From Accumulibacter sp. (GTDB lineage Bacteria; Pseudomonadota; Gammaproteobacteria; Burkholderiales; Rhodocyclaceae): a DNA stretch of 64,000 bases. The stretch is taken from NCBI RefSeq assembly GCF_036625195.1, contig NZ_JAZKUG010000001.1, positions 248,001 to 312,000 on the forward strand, given 5' to 3'. The translations under genes were made by a program, and so were the position numbers. Each line of letters begins with the position of its first letter. Within the stretch, counting starts at the first letter, position 1. The notes under the pieces are model-generated. The model did not search any database, was not told the DNA's origin, and worked only from the letters and a program-made list of their open reading frames with translations. This document shows, in pieces, positions 19,591 through 36,413 of the stretch.

Positions 19591-20061
19591 TCAGAAACGG
19601 AAATGCGCAAAGGCCTTGTTGGCCTCGGCCATGCGATGCACCTCGTCGCGCTTCTTCACGGCTGCGCCGCGGCTTTCCGCAGCCTCGAGCATCTCGGCGG
19701 CAAGACGCTGCCCCATCGACTTTTCGGAGCGCCTGCGGGCATAGTCGCGCAGCCAGCGCATGGCGAGCGCCATCCGGCGGCTGGGGCGGACCTCGACCGG
19801 GACCTGATAATTGGCGCCGCCGACGCGCCGGCTCTTGACTTCGACCAGAGGCTTGATGTTGCCGAGAGCCGCGCTGAAAACCTCCAGGGGATCCTTGCCG
19901 CTCTTGCTGACGACCTGGTCAAAGGCACCATAGACGATACGCTCGGCGACCGATTTCTTGCCGCTCTTCATGATCGTATTGACGAACTTCGATACATCGA
20001 CATTGCCGTATTTCGGATCCGGCAGGATATCGCGCTTGGGCACTTCACGACGACGGGGCAT
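19591..20061 (-). CDS. rpsG: 30S ribosomal protein S7
   Basis: Primary assembly protein of the 30S head and, in Escherichia coli, the str-operon autoregulator. The 156-residue product starts MPRRREVPKRDILPDPKYGN and contains GGANYQVPVEVRPSRRMALA. It follows rpsL by 95 nt, the place where the S7-binding site lies in Escherichia coli; no structure could be confirmed here by eye. Confidence 0.98.
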   Translation of the reverse strand: MPRRREVPKRDILPDPKYGNVDVSKFVNTIMKSGKKSVAERIVYGAFDQVVSKSGKDPLEVFSAALGNIKPLVEVKSRRVGGANYQVPVEVRPSRRMALAMRWLRDYARRRSEKSMGQRLAAEMLEAAESRGAAVKKRDEVHRMAEANKAFAHFRF

Positions 20062-20156
20062 GGCAACCTCTCATAGTCACAATCGGAGGAAGGAACCGAC
20101 ACCAGCCGTCCCCTTCCCGGGCCGCCCATCCGGAGCGGCCCTCAATCAGGCGGAAC

Positions 20157-20534
20157 TCAGGCGGCCTTCGGGCGCTTGGTGCCGTACTTGGAACGACCCT
20201 GCTTGCGCTTTTTCACGCCCTGCGTATCGAGCGACCCGCGAACGGTGTGATAGCGCACACCCGGCAGGTCCTTGACGCGACCACCGCGTATGAGGACAAC
20301 CGAGTGCTCCTGCAGGTTGTGACCTTCACCACCGATGTACGAAATGACCTCGAAGCCGTTCGTCAGACGGACTTTGCACACCTTGCGCAAAGCGGAGTTG
20401 GGCTTCTTCGGCGTGGTCGTATAGACGCGAGTGCAGACGCCACGTTTTTGCGGACAGTTGCTCAACGCGGGGACTTTGCTCTTGGTGCGGATGGCCTCGC
20501 GAGGCTTGCGCACCAGCTGGTTTATGGTTGGCAT
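20157..20534 (-). CDS. rpsL: 30S ribosomal protein S12
   Basis: S12 sits at the decoding centre and is the streptomycin target site. The start at MPTINQLVRKPREA gives 125 residues; a longer in-frame start at 20663 would add 43 unrelated residues and cross the leader hairpin. K43 in TTPKKPNSA and the loop KDLPGVRYHTVRG are the normal streptomycin-sensitive residues. It is preceded by a promoter and a terminator-like hairpin. Confidence 0.98.
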   Translation of the reverse strand: MPTINQLVRKPREAIRTKSKVPALSNCPQKRGVCTRVYTTTPKKPNSALRKVCKVRLTNGFEVISYIGGEGHNLQEHSVVLIRGGRVKDLPGVRYHTVRGSLDTQGVKKRKQGRSKYGTKRPKAA

Positions 20535-20589
20535 GTTTCCACCCTCAAGTTCAGTGCAGCGCCCGCGGTGCCCGGATCGGACCATCTGC

Positions 20590-20621
20590 AAAAAACCAAG
20601 GCGGACCAAAGGCCGCCTTGG
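20590..20621 (-). terminator. terminator-like hairpin between the str promoter and rpsL
   Basis: A perfect 9-bp stem (20596-20604 with 20613-20621), an 8-nt loop and six U residues (20590-20595) form a textbook intrinsic terminator in the minus direction. It lies downstream of both rpoC and the predicted str promoter, so it could end rpoBC transcripts and also attenuate those starting at the str promoter. Confidence 0.75.
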
Positions 20622-20672
20622 CGAATTCCACAAGCCGCCGCAAGCGCGTGGCGTCGGCGACAAAGACCGGCG

Positions 20673-20697
20673 ATTCTAGGTTTTAACGCGCGGCAAG

Positions 20698-20701
<4 letters not shown>
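20673..20701 (-). promoter_or_regulatory. str-operon promoter (rpsL)
   Basis: TTGACT (20696-20701) and TAGAAT (20673-20678) on the minus strand are separated by exactly 17 bp. The -35 overlaps the TGA stop codon of rpoC. The start point would be near 20666, giving a leader of about 130 nt that contains the hairpin at 20590-20621. Confidence 0.7.
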
Positions 20702-24912
<4,211 letters not shown>

Positions 24913-24986
24913 CTTTTGCTCCAGTGAGGAGTGAGCTGTCTGGGGTGAGGATGACGCCCCGGCGCCCACCCACCCTTGCCAACGAA

Positions 24987-29270
<4,284 letters not shown>

Positions 29271-29470
29271 GGTCGCTCCGAACTCACAAGGCAAATCCTC
29301 TAGCGCTCCGGCGAGGTGCCACATCCGCCGGTTCGCAACGGACAAACGCAACATGGCTGGCCGGCGCGCGGGCGGGAACGGGCACCGCTCCAGCCATCGC
29401 CAGTCGTGTTTGCGTTTGCACGCTGCAGGCAACACATCCCCGGATACCGCGGATGCGCCGCCATCGCCGG

Positions 29471-29510
29471 AAAAGCAGAAAAGGGCTGGCGACCAGAAAG
29501 CCGCCAGCCC
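29471..29510 (-). terminator. attenuator between rplL and rpoB
   Basis: A perfect 9-bp stem (29483-29491 with 29502-29510), a 10-nt loop and a U-rich tail (UUUUCUGCUUUU) lie 18 nt beyond the rplL stop. Partial termination here would lower rpoBC relative to L7/L12, as known for the Escherichia coli rplL-rpoB attenuator. The remaining 200 nt to rpoB show no gene. Confidence 0.7.
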
Positions 29511-29527
29511 AGCCTGCCTTACCGGTG

Positions 29528-29896
29528 TTACTTGACCTCGACCTTTGCTCCAGCGTCCTCGAGCTGCTTCTTGAGCGCTTCGGCATCGGCCTTGGAGATC
29601 GCCTCCTTGACCGCTTTCGGGGCGCTGTCGACCAAGTCCTTGGCTTCCTTCAGACCGAGGCCGGTGGCCGCACGAACGACCTTGATGACCTCGACCTTCT
29701 TCTCGCCGATACCGGCGAGGACGACCGTGAACTCGGTCTGCTCCTCGACCACTGGTGCGGCCGCACCCGGAGCTGCGACGGCCATCGATGCTGCCGAAAC
29801 GCCAAACTTCTCCTCGAACGCCTTGACGAGGTCGTTCAGTTCCATGACAGTCATCGCGCCGACGGCATCGAGAATGTCCTGCTTGCTAATTGCCAT
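29528..29896 (-). CDS. rplL: 50S ribosomal protein L7/L12
   Basis: Multicopy stalk protein that recruits translational GTPases. The 122-residue product has the N-terminal dimerisation helices, an Ala/Pro hinge (about residues 38-50, APGAAAPVVEE) and the C-terminal factor-binding domain with KKVEVIKVVRAATGLGLKEA. It follows rplJ by 44 nt, and an attenuator lies immediately after it. Confidence 0.99.
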   Translation of the reverse strand: MAISKQDILDAVGAMTVMELNDLVKAFEEKFGVSAASMAVAAPGAAAPVVEEQTEFTVVLAGIGEKKVEVIKVVRAATGLGLKEAKDLVDSAPKAVKEAISKADAEALKKQLEDAGAKVEVK

Positions 29897-29940
29897 GATT
29901 ACTCACTCCTGGATCTGGAAACAAAAAAAGCTGGTTGCAC

Positions 29941-30438
29941 TCAGGCGGCGGCTTCCTCGCGCTGCTTGGCCAAGGCGGAAAGTGCACAGGCGAAGCCGGT
30001 GACCGGCGCCTGCATGACTCCAAGCAACTGGGCAAGCAACTCGTTGCGGCTCGGGATCGACGCCAGCGCCTGAACACCGGCCTTGTCGAGCGCCTCACCC
30101 GCGAAGCTGCCGGCCTTGAGAATCAGCTTGTCGTTGGTCTTGGCGAAATCATTGAGCACCTTTGCCGCAGCAACCGGATCTTCCGACATGCTGTAAATCA
30201 GCGGTCCGGTCATCTGCTCGGCCAAGCCGGCGAAGGCCGTGCCTTCGACGGCCCGCCGCACCAGCGTGTTCTTCACCACACGCAGGTAAACGCCAGCAGC
30301 ACGTGCCTGGGCGCGCAGACGAGTCAGATGGGCCACCGGCAAACCACTGTATTCGGCGAGCACGATGGTCTGCGCGGTCGCGACCTTTGCCGCCACCTCG
30401 GCCACCACGACCTTCTTATCATCAAGATTGAGACCCAC
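29941..30438 (-). CDS. rplJ: 50S ribosomal protein L10
   Basis: L10 anchors the L7/L12 stalk to 23S rRNA and, as an L10-L7/L12 complex, represses its own mRNA in Escherichia coli. The 165-residue product starts with GTG at 30438, preceded by GGAGGA, and reads MGLNLDDKKVVVAEV. The C-terminal helix that binds L7/L12 dimers ends in QREEAAA. A recognisable L10-type leader lies upstream. Confidence 0.98.
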   Translation of the reverse strand: MGLNLDDKKVVVAEVAAKVATAQTIVLAEYSGLPVAHLTRLRAQARAAGVYLRVVKNTLVRRAVEGTAFAGLAEQMTGPLIYSMSEDPVAAAKVLNDFAKTNDKLILKAGSFAGEALDKAGVQALASIPSRNELLAQLLGVMQAPVTGFACALSALAKQREEAAA

Positions 30439-30499
30439 AGGTCCTTCCTCCCATCAAGTCAACAAACGGCACATCCGGCTGGATGCACCGCACCCACGG

Positions 30500-30640
30500 C
30501 GACCATGATCAGGGGTTGGCAGCAGAGGCCTGAAGGCCATTGCTGCAGAATCCTTTTCCGGGCACACCGTCTACGCAGGCCGCTTGCACACTTAAACCCA
30601 CGACAGGCATCGTCGTCGGCACCTGCGGTCTTTGACGATC
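30500..30640 (-). promoter_or_regulatory. L10 leader (rplJ autoregulatory mRNA element)
   Basis: The 294-nt rplA-rplJ gap holds no gene. On the minus strand it contains AAGACCGCAGGTGCC (about 30619-30634) and later CCTGCGTAGACGGTG (about 30565-30579), the complementary conserved arms I recognise from the L10 leader. A CAGCAATGGCC hairpin follows. The bounds are approximate. Confidence 0.7.
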
Positions 30641-30732
30641 TACCGCCAGGGCGTGACGCCCTGCCAGTAGCCCTACAAAGCCCTCGATCGGGGCCGCGCG
30701 GGCGGCGCACGGTCCCGACCATGTTTCCTCTT

Positions 30733-31422
30733 CTAGAGCGTCGAGGCGTCGACGCGGACACCCGGTCCCATCGTGCTGGCAACGGCTATGCGGCGCACAT
30801 ACTGTCCCTTCGAGGTCGCCGGCTTCGCCTTGATCAGTGCGTCGACGAGCGCCTTGAGATTGCTCGCCAGTTTCTCGCCATCGAACGACGCGCGACCGAT
30901 CGTGCTGTGGATGATCCCGGCCTTGTCGGTACGATACTGGACTTGGCCCGCCTTGGCGTTCTGTACCGCCGTCGCGACATCCATGGTCACCGTCCCCACC
31001 TTCGGGTTCGGCATCAGGCCCCGAGGACCGAGGATTTGGCCGAGCTGACCCACGACGCGCATCGCATCCGGTGTTGCGATCACGCGATCGAAGTTCATCA
31101 CACCCGACTTGATCTCCGCCGCCAGATCCTCGAATCCGACGATATCCGCACCCGCTGCCTTGGCCGCTGCCGCCTTCTCGCCTTGGGCGAAGACCGCGAC
31201 GCGGACCGTCTTGCCCGTACCGGCCGGCAGAACCACCGAGCCGCGAACGATCTGGTCGGATTTCCGTGGATCGACGCCAAGGCAGACCGCGGCATCGATC
31301 GACTCGTCGAACTTGGCGACGGCGCACTCCTTGGCGAGCTGCAGCGCTTCCGCGACGGGATAGCTCCGCGTACGGTCGACCTTGCCCTGCAGGGCCTTCT
31401 GACGTTTGCTCAAGCGTGCCAT
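30733..31422 (-). CDS. rplA: 50S ribosomal protein L1
   Basis: L1 forms the mobile stalk at the E site and represses its own operon in Escherichia coli. The start at MARLSKRQKALQ gives 229 residues; a longer start at 31461 overlaps rplK and is unlikely. The family signature PRGLMPNPKVGTVT is present. It begins one base after the rplK stop codon, so translation is coupled. Confidence 0.98.
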   Translation of the reverse strand: MARLSKRQKALQGKVDRTRSYPVAEALQLAKECAVAKFDESIDAAVCLGVDPRKSDQIVRGSVVLPAGTGKTVRVAVFAQGEKAAAAKAAGADIVGFEDLAAEIKSGVMNFDRVIATPDAMRVVGQLGQILGPRGLMPNPKVGTVTMDVATAVQNAKAGQVQYRTDKAGIIHSTIGRASFDGEKLASNLKALVDALIKAKPATSKGQYVRRIAVASTMGPGVRVDASTL

Positions 31423-31423
31423 C

Positions 31424-31855
31424 TCACACCCCCTCCACCGTGACGCCCATCGTCCGGGCACTGCCGGCGATGGTGCGCACCGCCGCTTCCATGTCAGCCG
31501 CCGTCAAGTCGGGCAACTTCTGCGCTGCAATCGCTTCACACTGGGCCCGCGTCAGCGTACCGACCTTGGCCGTGTGCGGCTTGGCGCTGCCCTTCTGGAT
31601 GCCGATGGCCTTCTTGATCAGCACCGCCGCCGGCGGTGTCTTCATGATGAAGGTGAAACTCTTGTCGGCGAAGGCGGTGATCACGACCGGTATCGGCAAA
31701 CCCGGCTCCAGCCCCTGCGTCTGCGCATTGAAGGACTTGCAGAACTCCATGATGTTAAGTCCGCGCTGGCCGAGCGCGGGACCGATCGGCGGCGACGGGT
31801 TTGCCTTCCCGGCCGGCACCTGCAACTTGATGTAACCAGTGATTTTCTTTGCCAC
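31424..31855 (-). CDS. rplK: 50S ribosomal protein L11
   Basis: L11 is part of the GTPase-associated centre and is required for RelA activation. The GTG start at 31855, 8 nt after AGGAG, gives 143 residues beginning with the family sequence AKKITGYIKLQVPAGKANPS. An ATG further upstream at 31933 would add 26 unrelated residues. The flexible proline-rich N-domain and the rRNA-binding C-domain are complete. Confidence 0.97.
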   Translation of the reverse strand: MAKKITGYIKLQVPAGKANPSPPIGPALGQRGLNIMEFCKSFNAQTQGLEPGLPIPVVITAFADKSFTFIMKTPPAAVLIKKAIGIQKGSAKPHTAKVGTLTRAQCEAIAAQKLPDLTAADMEAAVRTIAGSARTMGVTVEGV

Positions 31856-31938
31856 CGTACGACTCCTGTGAGCGGGTTCGAACGCGCTCACGCGAGCGCT
31901 CCCCAAACGACAAACGCGGCCCGAGAGCCGCACTGCTA

Positions 31939-31966
31939 CGGGCCGCCGAGGGCACTCGACGGCCCG
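31939..31966 (-). promoter_or_regulatory. hairpin in the nusG-rplK leader
   Basis: A 7-bp CGGGCCG/CGGCCCG stem (31939-31945 with 31960-31966) continues after a 1x1 mismatch as a 4-bp stem with a tetraloop. It lies in the 126-nt gap before rplK, where Escherichia coli carries the L1 repressor-binding site. Equivalence is inference. Confidence 0.35.
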
Positions 31967-31981
31967 CGAAAGAGCCCGCGG

Positions 31982-32515
31982 TCAGGCTTTCTCGACCTGC
32001 CCGAACTCCAGTTCGACCGGCGTCGGCCGACCAAAGATCGTCACCGAAACGCGCAACCGGTTCTTCTCGTAGTTGACGTGCTCGACCGCACCATGAAAAT
32101 CCGTGAACGGCCCCTCCTTGACGCGCACCACCTCGCCGGGTTCGAAGAGCACCTTCGGCCGTGGCTTTTCCACGCCCTCCTGCATCTGCTGCATGATCTT
32201 CGCGACTTCCTTCTCGGAAATCGGGCTCGGCTTGTTGGCGGTACCGCCGACAAAACCGGTGACCTTCGGTGTACTCTTGACAAGATGCCAGGACTCGTCG
32301 TTCATCTCCATTTCCACCAGCACATAGCCGGGGAAGAACTTGCGCTCGGAAATGCTCTTCTGGCCCATCTTCAGTTCGACCACCTCTTCCACCGGGACGA
32401 GGATGCGACCAAAGCGCTCAGCCATTCCCTGCCGCTGGATACGCTCGAGCAAGGCGCGCTGCACGCTCTTCTCAAAGCCCGAGTAGGCGTGTACCACGTA
32501 CCAGCGCATGCTCAT
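31982..32515 (-). CDS. nusG: transcription termination/antitermination factor NusG
   Basis: NusG binds RNA polymerase and links it to Rho or to the ribosome through S10. The 177-residue product has the NGN domain (RWYVVHAYSGFEKSVQRAL to about residue 115, with the segment FPGYVLVEMEM) and a C-terminal KOW domain starting at about residue 125 (GEVVRVKEGPFTDFHGAVEH). Its start overlaps the secE stop by 4 nt. Confidence 0.98.
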   Translation of the reverse strand: MSMRWYVVHAYSGFEKSVQRALLERIQRQGMAERFGRILVPVEEVVELKMGQKSISERKFFPGYVLVEMEMNDESWHLVKSTPKVTGFVGGTANKPSPISEKEVAKIMQQMQEGVEKPRPKVLFEPGEVVRVKEGPFTDFHGAVEHVNYEKNRLRVSVTIFGRPTPVELEFGQVEKA

Positions 32516-32865
32516 GATTTTCTCCAGCCAAGAACCAGGTCATACATCAGCCATTCCAGGCTCTTGTCGGTCAGCCAGAGAAAGACGGCCATCACGACGA
32601 CGAAGGCGAACACCATGCCAGTCGTCTGCATGGTCTCCTTGCGGGACGGCCAGACGACTTTTTTCGCCTCGGTCGCGGACTCCCGCGCGAAGACGAAGAA
32701 ACGCTGTCCTTGCTCGGTCCTCCAAGCGACCGCGACGGCGAGGGCGGTACCCGCCATGACGGCGAGCACACGCAGGATCATCGCCTGCTCCGCGAGGAGG
32801 TAGAAGCCGGCGATACCGGCCACCAGCAGCAGGACCGCCAGCGCAAACTTGAATTTATCGGCCAT
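32512..32865 (-). CDS. secE: protein translocase subunit SecE
   Basis: Essential partner of SecY in the translocon. The 117-residue product is the three-helix form typical of gamma- and betaproteobacteria, with hydrophobic segments near residues 8-27, 29-47 and 85-105. The conserved amphipathic region before the last helix reads REKVVWPSRKE-like (EAKKVVWPSRKETMQTT). It begins 24 nt after tRNA-Trp and overlaps nusG by 4 nt. Confidence 0.97.
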   Translation of the reverse strand: MADKFKFALAVLLLVAGIAGFYLLAEQAMILRVLAVMAGTALAVAVAWRTEQGQRFFVFARESATEAKKVVWPSRKETMQTTGMVFAFVVVMAVFLWLTDKSLEWLMYDLVLGWRKS

Positions 32866-32888
32866 CTTGTCGGTTTCGGTTGCAGGTA

Positions 32889-32964
32889 TGGCAGGGGCAG
32901 AGGGAATCGAACCCCCAACCTTCGGTTTTGGAGACCGACGCTCTGCCAGTTGAGCTATACCCCT
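32889..32964 (-). tRNA. tRNA-Trp (CCA)
   Basis: A 76-nt cloverleaf on the minus strand starts AGGGGTATAGCTCAAC. Its anticodon loop contains CTCCAAA, giving anticodon CCA. The T-arm is GGGGGTTCGATTCCCTC-like and the 3' CCA is encoded. It lies between tuf and secE, the usual betaproteobacterial position. Confidence 0.97.
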
Positions 32965-33023
32965 GCGGCAGAACTACGGCGGCACCGCCGTTCGCCGGCG
33001 CCGCCCATGAACCTCGACCGGAA

Positions 33024-34214
<1,191 letters not shown>

Positions 34215-34267
34215 TAACGGTACCTCAAGACGTTAGAAGTTAACAATGAATCTACAGCACCAATCCC

Positions 34268-34342
<75 letters not shown>

Positions 34343-34384
34343 ATCGATGATCGAGGGGCCTGAAGCAATTCTGCGGCCGCAGCC

Positions 34385-34458
34385 TGGAGCGGGTGAAGGG
34401 AATCGAACCCTCGTCATAAGCTTGGAAGGCTTCAGCTCTACCATTGAGCTACACCCGC
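34385..34458 (-). tRNA. tRNA-Gly (TCC)
   Basis: A 74-nt cloverleaf with an encoded CCA starts GCGGGTGTAGCTCAATGG. The anticodon loop CCTTCCAAG gives anticodon TCC. Its 3' end is 42 nt from tRNA-Thr, and both should be cut from one precursor. Confidence 0.97.
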
Positions 34459-34509
34459 AAAACCATTACCCGAAGAACGATTGAACGCCATCACCGACAG
34501 CGGCGCTTG

Positions 34510-34594
34510 TGGTGGAGGGAGAAGGATTCGAACCTTCGAAGGCGGAGCCGTCAGATTTACAGTCTGATCCCGTTGGCCACTTGGGTATCCCTCC
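34510..34594 (-). tRNA. tRNA-Tyr (GTA)
   Basis: An 85-nt class II tRNA with a long variable arm starts GGAGGGATACCCAAGTGG and ends in encoded CCA. The anticodon loop ACTGTAAAT gives anticodon GTA. It is the first product of the tRNA-tuf-secE transcript and begins about 9 nt after the predicted start point. Confidence 0.97.
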
Positions 34595-34609
34595 AGCCAA
34601 GAACCCGCG

Positions 34610-34638
34610 ATTCTGAAGCCCGAAGGACGGATTGTCAA
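34610..34638 (-). promoter_or_regulatory. promoter of the tRNA-Tyr/tuf cluster
   Basis: A perfect TTGACA (34633-34638) and CAGAAT (34610-34615) are separated by 17 bp, followed by the GC-rich discriminator CGCGGG. Such discriminators are typical of growth-rate- and ppGpp-controlled stable-RNA promoters. An A-rich patch upstream could be a partial UP element, cut short by the insertion element 18 bp upstream of the -35. Confidence 0.8.
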
Positions 34639-34647
34639 ATGGTTTTT

Positions 34648-34655
34648 CGCTCCGG
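34648..34655 (+). repeat. left 8-bp target-site duplication
   Basis: CGCTCCGG directly abuts the left inverted repeat and recurs in the same orientation at 37486-37493 on the other side of the element. Confidence 0.75.
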
Positions 34656-34674
34656 CAGCCCTGAAGCATGACCC
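34656..34674 (+). repeat. left terminal inverted repeat
   Basis: CAGCCCTGAAGCATGACCC (19 nt) is the exact reverse complement of 37466-37484 at the other end of the element. Confidence 0.85.
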
Positions 34675-34892
34675 TGCTGAATCGGCCCCGCTTGCCGGAA
34701 GCCCCCGTTTTCGGCGCTGAAGCGGTCAGATTGCTGGAGGCTGGTGGCAGGTGAGGGCTGGATGCGTGGGTGGTGTGGGGTCCGTGAAGAGGGTGTCGAT
34801 CGGTGGCAGGAACTCCGTTGTGATCTCTGGGCGAGCCTCTCCCTGCACGGAGCGCACCGCGCGGGGTGGTTCCTGGGGCCGTCCTGGAGAGG

Positions 34893-36413
34893 TCACTCGA
34901 GTTGCAGCAGAAAGGGTTTGGCGAGAAGCACGCGCATCCGCGCGGAATCGAGCCAGGGCGCAGCGCAGGAATTTCGGATGAAGGCGATGGCCCCGCGCAC
35001 GCCGAGTTGGTCGAACAGATCGCGCAGCTGTCGCGTGAAGCGCGCCAGGGTATTGAAGACATGCGCCAGCCGCATCAGGAGGTGGTAGCCGCGCATCGCA
35101 TTCCAGTCGAGGGCAAAGGCATGCTCGTAGTGGTAGCCCTGGTGTTTCTCGACGAGGAAGCCCGCTTCGATGCCCCAGCGGTGGCGGGCGCCGAGATTGC
35201 AACGCACATGGACGTTCTCGCAGCTGAGCGGCCGGCTGGAGAGCCAGGCGTGGCGTGCCGTCTCGGTCACGATGGCGGCCTGTTGGTCGACCCGCTGCCA
35301 GCTTTCCTCACAGACGACCACGTGCAGCTTGAGCCGGCAACGACCGTTCGCGCCAAAGGCATACTCGATGTCATTGACCCAGCTGAAGTGCTGTTGGCGT
35401 TTGCCCCAGTCCAGCTGCCGGGTTTGCGACTGCCGGGGCTGCAGCGCGCGGAACTCCTCCCAGACCGAGGGCAGATCCTTGTCCCGGAGGACGATCATGA
35501 ACTGCCAGCCGGCGCGCCGGCAGCGTTGCATCACCGGCCCGTTGGCGTAGAGTCCGTCGAGCACGAGCAGGATCGGCAGGCGCGGGAACAGCCTCTTGAG
35601 CCGGTCGCTCAAGCGCGCAAAGCCGCGCAGCTCGCAATCCTGCTTCTGCGCTTCGCTGTCGCCCAGCGCGTGTTCGAGGAACTCGCTGAGCAACGGGATG
35701 ACCAGACCGCCGTGGAAGACGAGGCTGGCTTCGAGCACGTAGACGAAGTACTGGGTGTGGCGGTTTTCGTCCTTGCCGACGCTGCGCTGCAGGAGTTCCT
35801 CCGCCCAGAGGGTGTCGCCGGCGAGCTTCTGCGAGCCATCGATGGCGATCGGATGGCAGTGGTTGATCAGATAACGCCGGAAGCTCTTGCCGCGGATCAG
35901 GCGGCGCACCAGGTCGACGTGCGCCTGTTCGAGTTCAGTCAGGTCGATGTCGCGCAGCAGCCGATAGAGGGTGTCGGCGTGCGGCAGGGCGTCGATCTGC
36001 GGGAACAGCAATTGCAGGTTGGCGAGGAACTGCGGACGGGTCATTTCGCGGTTGGTCTCGCGCCGGGAGGCGAACTGGAAGACGAACATCAGCAGCCCAT
36101 AGAGCAGCAGCGCGGTCAGCTTGTGCCGGCGCTTCCTGGGGGCCCGCGGGTCGGGAATCCGTTCCAGCTGGTCGAGCAAGGCCGGCAGCTCCTGGCGCAG
36201 GAGGCGTGCCTGCTTGCTCACGGCGTCCTCGCGGGCTGCGCGTTCTTCGTCGATGGTCGCGAAGCTCGAGCATCGGTTGGGCAGCGGCGGGGGTGACTGG
36301 GGCCGTTGTCCGATCGCGCGCTGCCTGGCGTTCAGTGCCTTCTCCTGCCGCCTCTTGTCGCGTCGTTGCGCGCGGATGTCGGCACGCGTCGGACGACGGC
36401 AGGGTTTGCTCAT
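34893..36413 (-). CDS. DDE transposase of the insertion element
   Basis: Probable IS4-like DDE transposase of 506 residues. Acidic residues fit the triad: D192 in IAIDGSQK, D286 in LVLDGLYANG, and E416 in HRWGIEAGFLVEK, with the K 7 residues later as in IS4-type YREK regions. The first 90 residues are basic and Gln/Arg-rich, followed by DPRAPRKRRHKLTALLLYGL, resembling the N-terminal region associated with DDE_Tnp_1 proteins. The start ATG overlaps the stop of the upstream DUF4338 gene (ATGA), so translation is coupled. An open extension to 36839 is only shadow of that gene. Confidence 0.85.
   Translation of the reverse strand: MSKPCRRPTRADIRAQRRDKRRQEKALNARQRAIGQRPQSPPPLPNRCSSFATIDEERAAREDAVSKQARLLRQELPALLDQLERIPDPRAPRKRRHKLTALLLYGLLMFVFQFASRRETNREMTRPQFLANLQLLFPQIDALPHADTLYRLLRDIDLTELEQAHVDLVRRLIRGKSFRRYLINHCHPIAIDGSQKLAGDTLWAEELLQRSVGKDENRHTQYFVYVLEASLVFHGGLVIPLLSEFLEHALGDSEAQKQDCELRGFARLSDRLKRLFPRLPILLVLDGLYANGPVMQRCRRAGWQFMIVLRDKDLPSVWEEFRALQPRQSQTRQLDWGKRQQHFSWVNDIEYAFGANGRCRLKLHVVVCEESWQRVDQQAAIVTETARHAWLSSRPLSCENVHVRCNLGARHRWGIEAGFLVEKHQGYHYEHAFALDWNAMRGYHLLMRLAHVFNTLARFTRQLRDLFDQLGVRGAIAFIRNSCAAPWLDSARMRVLLAKPFLLQLE

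Noticed and set aside
34675..34892. A small RNA or guide-like RNA in the gene-free left end of the insertion element
   Set aside because: No promoter-terminator pair or clear stem structure could be seen by eye; it may simply be an end region.
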